Shown here: piece by piece, positions 23,925-34,640 of the stretch
Position numbering within the stretch: the first letter of the stretch is position 1
Layout of the letters: each line of letters opens with the position of its first letter
Notes under the pieces: model-generated
The model's database searches: none
Seen by the model: the letters and a program-made list of their open reading frames with translations, nothing else
What the model was told of the DNA's origin: nothing
Origin: Apoda limacodes
Lineage: Eukaryota; Arthropoda; Insecta; Lepidoptera; Limacodidae
NCBI GenBank assembly: GCA_946406115.1
Contig: OX291544.1
Coordinates: 21,221,521-21,285,520 of the forward strand
Direction of reading: 5' to 3'
DNA length: 64,000 nucleotides
Made by a program: the position numbers and the translations under genes

Positions 23925-24430
23925 ATAAGTTGCTTACAGTGAACCATTGGACAATTTTAAACAGACAATTGTTTAAATTATTTCAGATACTTTCGCTTTG
24001 TTTAACTTTGAATAAAGTGATGTGTCATCCGCAAAAACCACATTTCATGATTATCTTTAACGATCTTTATCAGATTATTAATATACAAGAAGCAGGAACC
24101 GCCGAAGAATGGAACCCTGTGGGACGCCCATTTAAATATTTAACAAATGGGCGCCCTTTTTATTTATAATAACTGTCTGGATCTTATTGTCGAGATAAGA
24201 GCTAATGAAACTCAGTGCAGTATTTTTAATAGCATAGTGTTGCAATTTCCTGATCAGGGTTTCACGATGGTCGCTATGTTATGCCTTGGATAGATCACAG
24301 AAAATACCTAAGGCATCCATTGAATCCTCACAAACCAATCAAACATGGGCTGAATAAGTTTAAAAACAGCATCGTTTGTTTAGCGATCCTTTGTGAATCC
24401 AAACTGTTCACGTGTTAGCAATTTTAAGCA
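23925..24430 (-). pseudogene. degraded non-LTR reverse transcriptase on the minus strand
   Basis: Read on the minus strand with frame changes, the order is FTKDRS-like sequence, GIFCDLSKA, LIRKLQHYAIKNTALSFISS and YLDNKIQTVIIN. It continues as GVPQGSILRRFLLLVY, two stops, and then VVFADDTSLYSKLNKAKVSE. These are the palm motifs of a reverse transcriptase with FADD preserved. Several stops and shifts make it inactive. Its style is closer to CR1/Jockey-group elements than to RTE. Confidence 0.7.
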
Positions 24431-25895
24431 AAGGTAAAATTTACGCCAAATCTGCCAAATAAGATGCGTAATCTTGCGTAATTCTCAGAATTGGCACACA
24501 AGCCGCGGGTAAAAGCTAGTATTTCGACATACAAAAAACTTCTTCAACCAACGCCTAAATGATAAATCAATGCTGAATTTATTTAAATATTTTTATCAGT
24601 AAGTAATTTTGAATAATTTTAAATTAACTTACATTAACTTAACATGCAGTTTTTAACAATAACGGTAACAATCGAATTGAAACAGGAATTTGTGATTCTC
24701 ACGGATCTGCTAAATTTGTTGAGTAATTATGCGTAATTCTTAGAACTGGCACACAATCATCATCAGCATCACCGTATAGGTAAACTAAGATATTATCAAA
24801 ATTGATTATTAAAACATTTAATACCAGTTTGTTTAACGTAAAATATTTTTGTTTTCTCAGAATAGTCGTCTTAATGTGTCGTGTAAATGACTCATTTTCG
24901 AATAGTTTTTCTGTTATTTATACTGTATTGTAGTTGTTCTTTTAAAGAGAATTCAATAAATGTTTAACGTTGTGTCCGAGGTAACCCCCACCAGATTTGA
25001 AAAAAAATCTTCTGACTAAAATCATGTTTTTTCGTCGTATTTATTAGACGGCTAAACTAGATAGAATGTATTCATTAAAACTTAAGCAGTCTTAAAGATC
25101 CATCTGAAAATAATACATAAATATAAGCTTTTAAAAATAATATTATTAACTAATGACGTCATACCCCCAAAGAGATTACTCTGAAAAGCTACTACTTGTC
25201 GATTTACGACAATATAAACAGTTTTGACGTGACAACGTCTTATAAATTGGTTTGCCGGGTGACACTTCAAGAAACTGCGTTACGCTCCGCTCACGTTATG
25301 CGCTCACAATGAGAGCGAGTGAGAGGCACGCGGCATGGTTAGCCCGCCTAAGAGCGAGAGAGACAGACATAAAAAGTGAAAGGCACAAGTTGTCACGATT
25401 CCGGACGGTTGTCCGACACTATTTTTTTGTAGAGAGAAAATTTTCCATCGTAGGGCTGCTAAAAGAAAAAAATTTTATAGACAAATTTGTAGCGACTAAT
25501 TATTTTAAAATTAGGTACAAACTAAAAAAAGGAAAATTTTAAAATATTATGAAAACTATACAATATTTTTGATTAGCACTGTAAAATATGGCCCGGCAGG
25601 AACTACCGCATGAGTAACTTTTTAACCGACGTCAAAAAAGGAGGAGGTTCTATGTTCGACGGGTAAATTTTTTATTTTTATGTATGTCCACTTATTTCTC
25701 CAGTGGTTCCACTTCATTAACTTAAACATTTGAAGAAAAAAATTAATTGATGTAAATTTTGAACTGGTGAAACGCGCCTTTTATGTTGATGATTGTATAA
25801 AACTTTGTTACAAGTACCTTTGGATATTTTTAGTGTACGCGAAAATAAAGCAATTCGTCACTCAAAAAATTAAAAACTTTTTAACGAAACAAAAC
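24431..25895. other. mostly AT-rich, one purine-rich patch
   Basis: 25255-25400 is locally richer in GC, with AGAGCGAGTGAGAGGCACGC and CTAAGAGCGAGAGAGACAGA. The plus-strand frame there (25252-25542) begins at a non-ATG and has a low-complexity R/E-rich part. It looks like an interspersed repeat rather than a gene. Near 25625 a further repeat-like block (CCGACGTCAAAAAAGGAGGA) occurs. Confidence 0.35.
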
Positions 25896-26105
25896 AACCG
25901 GCTTTAAAAAGATGCACTCAAAAGGTAAAAATAATTACTTATTGCCAAAAATCTGATCTGAGTTACAGTTTGAAGTTGGTTTCATGCAAGAGAAGTGTGT
26001 TGTATACTGTTAGGTACATAGACACCAACTTTAAACTGGTAATTAGATCAGATTTTTGGAAAAATTTTTTGAACAGAGTTTTGGTGCATCTTTTTGAAGC
26101 CGGTT
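25896..26105. mobile_element. foldback MITE
   Basis: The left end AACCGGCTTTAAAAAGATGC and the inverted right end AACCGGCTTCAAAAAGATGC match almost exactly. The arms continue inward (TTTTGG/CCAAAA, ATCTGATCT/AGATCAGAT, TTTGAAGTTGGT/ACCAACTTTAAA) for about 80 bp each. No coding space. A partial left arm recurs at 16430-16560. It abuts the family B repeat that follows. Confidence 0.7.
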
Positions 26106-26670
26106 TTTTTAGGGTTCCGTACCTCAAACGGATAAAAAAACCATTATAGGATCACTTTGTTCTCCGTCTATCTGTCTGTCTGTCAAGACACTTTTTCTCA
26201 GAAACGCGTAAAGGTATCACATTGAAATTAATATCAAATACGGTCTATGGTCCCTTGAAGCTGTTAAAAAATTAAGCTTCTTAGTCAACTCAGTAAAGAA
26301 AGACGGCGGAAAAACGGCTATTTTTGTTGCTTATTTTGGCATTCACAAACAAATCAAAACCTATGGGGTACTTTCCGTTGTCCTAGAATCATGAAATTTG
26401 ACATGAAGCAAGGTCTTACATTACGGATATAGGGAAAAATCTGAAATTTTTGTTAATTTGCAGATAACTGCAAACACAACACAGTTAAAAAAAATGTTTG
26501 TCCCTTTTACTTAAGAACTCGTGGAGTTATCAAGTTGAAATTAATATTAAATACAAAAGTATATGGTCCCTTAAAGGTGTAAAAAATTAAACTTCTATGT
26601 GAACGCAATAAAACAATACGGCCATTTTTGATGCATATTTAGGTATTCAGTTATTCACAAATAAATCAAA
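26106..26670 (+). repeat. family B repeat, left part (tandem internal units)
   Basis: Starts TTTAGGGTTCCGTACC. It contains two units of roughly 300 bp, each with GTTGAAATTAATAT-like or ACATTGAAATTAATATCAAA blocks, TATGGTCCCTT and a CACAAA(C/T)AAATCAAA block. A third unit follows the nested transposon (28815-29155). It ends at the insertion point of that transposon. Confidence 0.65.
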
Positions 26671-27298
26671 TAGAGCAAAATCCCAGAGCGATCTGAAATA
26701 ACATATTTTCACATAGATGTAACCTTAGGTTATTAGTAGCGTCTCATGGTCTTTAAACACCTGCGTGCAGGTGGAGCTCGCCTTGTGACACCTGGGCAGG
26801 TCCCAGGTAAGAAAGGTAACTAAAAATAAGAGCTAATTGACTAAAATTTAAATGGTTGATTTTTATATACGTCTTGTACATTATTATTCTAAAATAGTAT
26901 TATAAGTGTCAGACACTTTCCATGGGCTAAAACATTTGTAAGACGCTTTAAAGCTCCATCAAAAATAATTAGACTTTACTTATTTTTACATGACTGATTT
27001 TAAATATGATATTAAGGTAACTATTAAAAAGTTATATTTCATTAGTCAGACAAATTGTAGTGACCACACATCCTCTAAACACAAAATTATTCATTCGAGA
27101 GTATCTAAAAAAAAGCCCATCTAAACAGCCTTTCTCGCTGCCAATGTGGCTAATTATAAGACGTCTTTCTTTTCCTGTGGCAGCTTTAAAACCCGTTGTT
27201 AGGCCTTCGAGAAAGAAAATATAGTTACTGATATTGCGATAATTATGTTAGGACATATGCATAATTTGAAAAATGATGATTTAAATGTATAGTTATGA

Positions 27299-27621
27299 GC
27301 AGGCACCGGAAATAACCAAAGATACATTAATTTCACAAAAGTTTACGAGCACTTGGGACCATCTTTGTGTAGAAGTTTGCCAGGATTTCATGCATTGACT
27401 GGATGTGACTTTAATCCCGCCTTTTTAATAAAGGTCAGTCAAAGACCATTTAATTCATTAATGAAGAAACATGAATATCAGCAAGCTTTCATGCAATTTG
27501 AAGATCCGGAGTTGTTACCGATGAGCATATACACGAAGATATTTACAGTAAAATACAAAAATATATCTGCGAAATTTATAGTGTTCCTGGCATACTCGAC
27601 GTTGATGCTGCCCGGCTTCAG
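27299..27621 (+). pseudogene. transposon-borne protein of unknown function, first part (HALTGCD motif)
   Basis: After a stop at 27296-27298 the frame reads GNNQRYINFTKVYEHLG, then PSLCRSLPGFHALTGCDFNP and AFLIKV..RPFN. I recall the HALTGCD motif and its surroundings from uncharacterised, repeat-derived proteins of arthropods and cnidarians, without a named function. A frameshift near 27550 moves the similarity to CEIYSVPGILDVDAARLQLF. The frame is then cut by a family B insertion. No start codon or catalytic triad can be assigned. Confidence 0.5.
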
Positions 27622-27917
27622 CTGTTTTTAGGGTTCCGTACCTGAAAGGTAATTAGGAACCCTATTAGTAAGGCTTCGCTGTCCGTCCGTCCGTCCGTCT
27701 GTCACCGGGTTGTATCTCATGAACCGTTATAGTGAGACAGCTGGAATTTTCGCAGATGTATTTCTGTTGCCGCTATAACAACAAATACTAAAAAACAGAA
27801 AAAAATAAATATTTAAGGGGGCTCCCATACAACATACATGATTTTTTTGCTCGTTTTTGTAGATAATAGTACGGAACCCTTCGTGCGCGAGTCCGACTCG
27901 CACTGGGCCGATTTTTA
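27622..27917 (+). repeat. family B repeat nested inside the TIR transposon
   Basis: Starts AGGGTTCCGTACC and runs through AAGGCTTCGCTGTCCGTCCG, GTATTTCTGTTGCCGCT and GGGGGCTCCCATACAAC. It ends TACGGAACCC, GCGAGTCCGACTCGCACTGG and GCCGATTTTTAAA. It splits the HALTGCD protein remnant. Confidence 0.7.
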
Positions 27918-27954
27918 AATAATTATAGTGTATCTAATATTAACGAAGAATTCA

Positions 27955-28085
27955 ATCCATGAAATTTAAAAAAAAAATATTCTAGCTGTTTACCACCATG
28001 CAAATCTGAGTTATTTCAACAATTCTTCCGAGTTTATTACATTGCTAACATGTGGAACAATGCAAATCAAAAGCAACCTAAAAAA
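27955..28085 (+). pseudogene. HALTGCD protein remnant, second part
   Basis: Downstream of the nested repeat the translation reads SSCLPPCKSELFQQFFRVYY, then IANMWNNANQKQP. The CLPPC..EL..Q..R..YI...W.NA pattern is the expected C-terminal continuation of the same unknown protein family. The protein was therefore split by the repeat, and the transposon is non-functional here. Confidence 0.5.
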
Positions 28086-28814
28086 CCTTTTTTTTTTAAA
28101 AAATGTTTTTTGTTTTAATTGTTCGAAATGATACCTTTTTATAATAAAATGAAAATAATTCTTGATAAAACAAAATTGCGCCGAATATATTTATTTTTCC
28201 GAACATATGCAATAAATTAATTTACTTAAATATAAATTAATGATTACTTTAATGTTGAAGTTCGTCTTATTTAAATGGAGATGCAAAATGTTGAATTGAA
28301 AGCAGTGAGGACTTTAAAAATATTTAAATATTTTACTGTTAGCCACTCTTAGTGTTCTTATTATTATTATATATTATTATTCTCTCGGCTGAATAATTTT
28401 TGTGTTTAGGGGATATTTGGTCACTAAAATTTGTCTGACTAATGAAATAACACTTTGTAATAAGTATCCTTAATAACATATTTAAAAATCACACCTGTAA
28501 AAATAAGTTAAGTTCGTTTATTTTTTGTGGAGCTTTCAGGCGTCTGACAAAAGTTTTGGCCCATGAAAAGTGTCTGACACTTATGATACTATTTTAGAAC
28601 AATATTCTACAAAACATATATAAAAATCAGCCATTTAAATTTAAGTTAAGTAGCTCTTATTTTGAGTTACCTTTCTTACCTGGTACCTGCCTAGGTGTCA
28701 CAAGGCGTGCTCCACCAGCACGCAAATGTTTAAAGAACATGAGACGCTACTGATAACCTAAGGTTTCACCTATGTGAAATAAGTTATGTCAGATCGCTCT
28801 TGGATCTTGGACTA

Positions 28815-29155
28815 AAAACCTATAGGGTACTTCCCGTTGTCTAAGAATCATAAAATTTGTCGCGAAGCAATATCTTATATCACAAATATAGGGAAAAAAC
28901 CGAAATTTGTTAATTTGTAGTTATAACACAAAAAAAAAAGTTTGTCTGCCTGTCAAGACCCTTTTACTCAAGAACGCGTATAGGTACCAAGTTGAAATTA
29001 ATATCAAATAGTAAAGTTTACGGCATTTTACTGTCAAAAAAATTAACCTTCTAAGTCAATGTGAAAAAAAAATATGCCCAAAATACGGTAATTTTTATCG
29101 CATATTGTGACACAAATAAATCAAAACCAAAGCCAAACTCGCACTTGGCCGGTTT
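28815..29155 (+). repeat. family B repeat, right part
   Basis: Continues the unit interrupted at 26670 (AAAACCTATAGGGTACTT), then repeats CAAGTTGAAATTAATATCAA and ACAAATAAATCAAAACC. It ends at ACTCGCACTTGGCCGGTTTT, the inverted terminal motif of the family. Confidence 0.65.
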
Positions 29156-29808
29156 TTTTTGTTAATCTTTGTTTGTCTTGATATTAAAAAGGGGGCCTTA
29201 AAGATCCACCGTCTTGAATTTTGAATTTTGAAACAATATACAAATTTTGAATTCAGCTCCTTCAAATAGGACGTAAAAACAAGGGCACCGCTTTGGCTCA
29301 TTTTAAATGTTTAAAAACTGATAAAAAATCTTGAAAATCAAACATAGCTTATTTTCATCCATATCAAAAAAATCTCTAAGACAAAACGGAAGTCTTGGAT
29401 ATTACAAAACTGATAAAATATTTGAATTCAGAACTTTCAGAAACCAAAAAATGACTTAGTTTATTCAAAATCGGATAATTTTCGAAGGAAGTGTTGATAA
29501 CCGCTGCCTTGGTTCTATATTTCTGAAAATCTAATTAGGTCGATTATGGGTGACGTGACGGGGAACCGTTTAAGTTTGGTAAGTAAATTGGTTTATTATT
29601 ATAGTACGTGAGTAAAATACCACACACAAACACACACACACATAGCAATTCCGATTTCCGGACCCATTTAAGTAACTTCTTATCTCAAAGATTAATAAAA
29701 AGTTTTCTTTAAGTTTGTTATCTATATGTACTGCTATTTATAAGCATTGTAATTTCCTAGTATAATTTCTAAATAATTTATATAAACTTATAAAATAATA
29801 AAAGGATC
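29156..29808. other. AT-rich stretch with short CA microsatellite
   Basis: No gene found. A CACACACAAACACACACACA run lies at about 29621-29641. The final bases before the giant element, AGGATCAAGT, form part of its target site. Confidence 0.45.
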
Positions 29809-29812
29809 AAGT
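29809..29812. other. target-site duplication, left copy (AAGT)
   Basis: AAGT directly precedes TGTAGTGG of the left LTR and is repeated after the right LTR at 47267-47270. A length of 4 bp is known for Ty3/Gypsy-type integrases and for plant retrozymes. Confidence 0.85.
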
Positions 29813-30479
29813 TGTAGTGGTCCCAAGCCTTTTATAAAGAATTGTAATAATCTGGACCCCACGACACGGTGTTGACATGCTAATTTAAGTTTTAAGAGAG
29901 CAGGTGAATTAAAGATAGAATTTATCAATAATAAATATAAATTTGATTAATCACCTTCGTAATTCATACCGATCGGATACTCCTAATAAATGGATAGAAA
30001 GGAGATCAATGAAGTATGAAGTAAGTGAGGGGCCCGGATGTCCTCACCGGGGTTCGATTAATATGGTTGTACCTACGTCATAAGGCGTAAATCGCAGTGG
30101 GATCCTAAAATCATCAACACAAAGAAAAATAATTACTCGTTAAATACGACCGATTCGTAAAGTAGCAGATAACCAGGAGGTTAAAATATATGGAGAATAT
30201 CGAACGATTATTTTCAGTTAATTGTTATAAATATCGTAGGGTGCGAGAGGGATAGTAGAGTAGGCTCCGCGCCGCTTACGACGAGTCTTCAATGTGTAAA
30301 TTAATCGAAGCTGTATAATCGAGTCACAAAGAAGCGGAGAAACTAGTTCGGCAGGTAAAGAGTTTAGTAGAATCGGTTTACGATTTCGATATGATTGTTC
30401 GATTATTACTATAAAGTAACTGGCCACTAAAATGCGAAGCACGTGGGTACACGTGGAAGTAAAATAAAGAAGAAATTAA

Positions 30480-30708
30480 CTGGCGCCACAATCCCTAGAC
30501 ACGCCACGCGTTCAGGCCGCGTCTATCGGGGGGGAGGGGAGAACGGTTATAAGCGATAGGCGTCAGTTGCGGCACCCTTTTCCATTGTCGACGTGACGAG
30601 AGGCTGGCTGGGTTCAAGGTTCCTGAGGAAGTGGGAAGGACAGGACGCACAAAGATTTGAAGAAATTTAATACCGACGCCGTGCACGTTTCGCCTACATC
30701 AAATCTCA
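30480..30708 (+). promoter_or_regulatory. possible LTR promoter region
   Basis: Locally GC-rich with the arthropod initiator-like TCAGTTG (30563-30569), an upstream TTATAAG (30547-30553) and a downstream CGACGTG (30589-30595). The TATA-like box is too close (about 17 bp) and the DPE-like element is about 3 bp off the usual spacing, so neither is convincing alone. An equivalent block is at 42490-42718 in the right LTR. Confidence 0.25.
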
Positions 30709-32011
30709 GTAAGTGTCTTTTGTGAGAACTGAGGCTAGCAATATCAACTTATTATTGATGGGTTTGTACTATGGGGCTTTGTGAGGGACTTCCTTTATAC
30801 GATGGCGTAAGGACTGTGTAAGGGACCGTGTAAGATGCCACCTTGGATAAAGTGAAGGGTTGGTTGGGGAAAATTGAAAGTGTTTGACTTTTTGGTTGGG
30901 ATTTAGTCCGGGATTTTAGTTGTAAATTTGGGATAGAGAAGAAAGAAACCCTTACTTATTGAGAATGCAGAGGTAATTTGTTGACATTGCTGGCTATGTA
31001 CTCTCTAAGGAAAAGAGATTGCCGATTTCTGTAGGAAATCTAGTGGAGTAAAAGGTTCCTGCCGGGATCGGTGTCTTTTAACATGATGTTGTAAATTTTG
31101 TGATACCTTGTGGGAGGAAAACCCCGTAATTAAGCCCTGATCTGATTAGATAGGAAATCGGCTAAGCTTAGGGTTAAGGCTAGGGTAAATCTTGTGTATT
31201 CCCTTTAGAGCGTGTATGTGTATGAGTTTGGATATCCTCACTGGATAAAACCCTACGCGGGCCCCTGGGCCGTGGTTACTCGCACTGATCTGAGTCGATG
31301 TGAAGGGACCCCCCAAAGGACTTGCTAGGGTAATCCTTGTGTGGCCCTTGCTGTGCATATATATGTTGAGTAGGTGATCCTTGTGTGAACCTTGTCTTGA
31401 ATTCCTATTAAAGGAAACCCTACACGATTTAGTAGGTGCTCATCAAAGTTGTACGACTTTGTTGCATGTAATTCGTTATTATGTTAATGGTATCCATATA
31501 TTCACTATTTATTATCATAACAATCTTAAATTACAATATCGTGCTGCTTTGCGGTATAGTGGCCCCAAAGCGAGCAGACCCTTGGTAGATAGAGGTAGGC
31601 GAGGACGGGGCAGTCACAGTAGGGGTTCCTCAAGCGGGGTCTGGCTTGTTATAAGATTAGAGGAAGATTGGGGCTTGGTGTTAGAGACATACTAGGATAA
31701 TTGCAGGCTTCAGGAATCTAAGGGTGTGAGGGGGCTGATAAAACCTAGATCTGGGTTGGCTCCAATTCCACCCTTCACCGGCGTCGAGTAAGGAAACTGA
31801 ACTGTTAGATTCCGTTTAGGTAATGGGTGGCTAAAATTTAACGTGGGATTTTTAACCCAATCTCCTTAAGGAATCCATAAATAAATAATACCTCCACTCC
31901 ACCCATTGCTGCGACGGATAGATTTGGAAAGCTAAGTATTATTGTGCTCATATTTAAATATTTGTTTTCTGTGTAAAAAATAAATAAACGTAAACCTCAT
32001 ATGTTTTTCAG
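30709..32011 (+). other. possible intron within the LTR
   Basis: Donor TCA|GTAAGTG at 30709 and acceptor ATGTTTTTCAG ending at 32011 are good insect splice signals on the element's sense strand, enclosing 1,303 bp. Splicing would bring the GC-rich leader to within about 210 nt of the hammerhead. Predicted by eye only. Confidence 0.25.
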
Positions 32012-32222
32012 GGCCGCGACATTAATCTAGCGAGTCTAATTTTTAATTAGACTATCTAAGCTTTATTTTATTGCTTTATACTGTTTAAACTATGTTTTGA
32101 CTAAGCCATTTAAGATAAAGATGACTGAACTTCAACATTGACCAAACTTTATTAACAGGCTATGAGGTGACGTTAGTGGGTCAGGATTTGTTTTATTCTT
32201 CACCATGAATCACCCCGTTGAA

Positions 32223-32299
32223 GACGTATTAGTATAATCATACACAATTCTCTACTAACTGATGAGGCTCTGAATTGTTGTATGGAAAGCCGAAACGTT
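32223..32299 (+). ncRNA. type III hammerhead ribozyme, left LTR
   Basis: The invariant core is complete: CTGATGA at 32259-32265 and GAAA at 32292-32295. Stem I is TTAGTA (32229-32234) with TACTAA (32253-32258), six perfect pairs. Stem II is GGCT (32266-32269) with AGCC (32288-32291), four perfect pairs. Stem III is GACGT (32223-32227) with ACGTT (32295-32299), five pairs including one G-U and the A15.1-U16.1 pair. The cleavage triplet is GTA (32226-32228), an allowed NUH site, so cleavage is predicted between 32228 and 32229. Loops I and II are both 18 nt, long enough for the tertiary contacts of natural hammerheads. The 5' and 3' ends leave from stem III (type III), the topology used in plant retrozymes. 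It lies on the same strand as the primer-binding site and polypurine tract. Confidence 0.85.
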
Positions 32300-32308
32300 A
32301 AGTTCTAA

Positions 32309-32365
32309 ACACTCAGAAAGGGCTAACCCTTACTTGATCTGGCTAATGCGCCGGGTCCTGAGTGT
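32309..32365 (+). ncRNA. stem-loop immediately 3' of the hammerhead, left LTR
   Basis: ACACTCAG (32309-32316) pairs perfectly with CTGAGTGT (32358-32365). Inside, AAGGG (32318-32322) and CCCTT (32327-32331) close a CTAA loop. The start is only 9 nt after stem III of the ribozyme. The copy in the right LTR is at 44319-44375. Function unknown. Confidence 0.5.
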
Positions 32366-33899
32366 GGATATGTCTTCCTTACAATCCACCTTAAACATAT
32401 TTATTGTGTGTCAAACTAGGTGTTCTGTCGCCTTAATTACTCTGATAAACAATTCACCACTTAACCATGTGCGTAATCGCACACCTATTTTATTATTTCT
32501 TGTGAACTTAGCTTGCACGGCATATGTTTCGGGCGAGTATAGCTTCTCCGGACTAGCGGCTATTTAAACTTAAGGAGCCTCGGGTTCGAACCGACCGATC
32601 GTAGGTTATAATCAAATAATAACGAGATGGTCCCTTTAGTTCCGTAGTTAGTCATAGTAGTAAGGATAAATACATGGTCGTCTGGTTGTTTGCCACCTCC
32701 GCAGCGTTATAAATGTAGGAGTTGGCGGGGAGCACTACTTACCTATCCTAAAGAACAGTTTAAGGCACGGTGTACGAAGGGGAAAGGTTATCTATTAACT
32801 CAATTATTAAGTGACAGGAAGGCGAAGTCACAAGATAAGCTAGTCCGATGAAACCTATCTACGAGTCTGTCAGAAGTTGGTCGTTATATACTTTCCTTGG
32901 TAAAGGTCCCAAGGCGTTAGTCAGATAATAGGTACGATACATTTGGCAACCGCTTAAGGTCGGACGGTATCCGAGGGCTTTAAAGTTGTTCAAAATCAAG
33001 TTATACATAGTTAAATTTCAATATTCATTCTAGCATTAAGGTAGGAACAGTCTAGTGTATAAGTTCGGCGAACTTAGGCTTCGTTTCGATTTTACAGTAT
33101 TGATTTTTATAAACTTTTATATCCGAGTGTAGATAATCTCCATAGTTCGTAAACATAAACCCAATTTTAGTTCTAATAGCGAAATTCATATTGACAGGGT
33201 CGCGAGATACTAAACCAAAACCGAACCAACGTAAATTAGTCGAAGGAAGGTCGAGTAACACGATTAGACTCTGTACCTGCGCAGAAGACTAAAATGTGAA
33301 CTCTGCGCACCCACGTGACCACGAGACGCCAGCTGGGCACTTCGACGCACAGGCAAATGTATGGAAAGTCTGACCGGTTAGTCTTTAATTGGCCGAAGGG
33401 ATAATTCGGTGGCGGGCCCAATAATTCTGAATAGAACAACTTACGAACCCTTAAGGAATGGTTGTATATGTGAATTTTCCTGGATGATTCCCAGTTAGGG
33501 TTACCCGTAAACGACCTGGAAACTAGGATTGGTAGATTTAGATAGACTTCCATACTAAATCGTCCGCCCTTAGCGCCCTCTATAAGACCTCCCCAATATC
33601 TCCATTATTAGACAGTTAGCTAAGATATCGATCGACCGAGTAATTCCACGATTATTACACAGATGGCGTGAGTTTCAGTGGTAAAATAATAATCATGAAT
33701 GTATGTGGATTTCTGGATACCTACGGTTAGGACTATGTTATAACTTTATTTAAAGGGTAGGCTGTAGATGTATTTCAGGGTTACATTTACTTCTAATTTG
33801 TTAGTTTGTCTTTACGGCGATTCTACATATATTATTATAAGATTAGATTAGAAGAGAAGCTAGTAAGGATAGTGGTAGTCTTTTTATATACTTAGATTG

Positions 33900-34640
33900 C
33901 CTTTGGGGTGGCTTCTCGAATACCATTACGACTTTATAATTTCACTTAGGGGTTGTTAACGGGTTGTCAACAGGCTCTTTATGCAATTACTAAACTTATC
34001 GGTCAGTCTGTGGTGCATTCTTAAGTGTTATTGAGAGGGTTGTGTAATTTACGTAAGGGCCAGGCCGCGAGTATATTCGTTTTTATCTATATATATATAT
34101 TCAATCTGTTAGTTCATCCGTATGGTGACCTTTCATATTACATTACAGTTTTATAACTTCGCTTAAGAGATCGATAGCTAGTCTACTAATAATTTATCTA
34201 TGTACTTAATAGGTCCGCTTGTCTCCCTAATGCCTTATATATGTTGTTATTAGTTCCGACCTTCACTTAAGCGCAAGCTAGAGAACTGGTGACAGGTTAG
34301 TTGTGTAGGTTATAGGTTAATTAAGGGATCAATAGCGTACCTGCTAATAATTTATTTAGTTATTAAATAGGTCTGTCTGTCTCTTAAATGATTTTGTTAT
34401 ATTATAAGTGTATAAATTTAGTTAAGGGGAAGCCAGTGAGCTTATTAGTGGTTAGTACTTTCATATGTCTAAGGGTTCTTCCTTTTAAGGTGATTTTCCT
34501 ACATTACTATGAGGTTACAAGTTTACTTAAGGGCAAGATAACTAGTGTATCGATGGACTACTTACCGTTTAAGAGTTCTCCTTTAAGGCGATTTCATACA
34601 TTACTATAGGATTACGACTTCACTTAAGGGGTATGCGGTC
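33900..34640 (+). repeat. degenerate ~100-bp tandem repeats inside the left LTR
   Basis: The motif ACTTCACTTAAGGGG and variants recurs near 33947, 34157, 34261, 34419, 34521 and 34617, each preceded by a variant of CATACATTACTATAGGATTA. Spacing varies between about 96 and 210 bp. The equivalent set in the right LTR is at 45910-46650. Confidence 0.6.

Larger units (their letters stand above)
26671..28814. mobile_element. 2.1-kb transposon with ~435-bp terminal inverted repeats
   Basis: 26671-27105 and the reverse complement of 28380-28814 match along their length. Examples are AGAGCGATCTGA near each tip, CCTTAGGTTAT, AGTAGCGTCTCATG, AAGTGTCAGACACTTT-type blocks and TTAGTCAGACAAATT. The flanks are AAA (26668-26670) and AAA (28815-28817). 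Joining them gives TCAAAACCTAT, which is exactly what the uninterrupted sister unit at about 26358-26368 shows, so the ends and a 3-bp duplication are supported by an internal empty-site comparison. The superfamily was not recognised. The interior carries the HALTGCD protein remnant. Confidence 0.7.

Noticed and set aside
25252..25542. R/E-rich plus-strand ORF of 96 aa
   Set aside because: Begins at a non-ATG codon, is low in complexity, and lies in a patch that looks like an interspersed repeat.
30547..30595. Well-defined core promoter (TATA, Inr, DPE) in the LTR
   Set aside because: All three motifs are present but their spacing is off (TATA about 17 bp from Inr, DPE about 3 bp short), so it is kept only as a low-confidence feature.
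32583..32592. Pol III B box in the LTR (GGTTCGAACC)
   Set aside because: No A box at a suitable upstream distance and no T-run terminator pattern that would support a Pol III gene.
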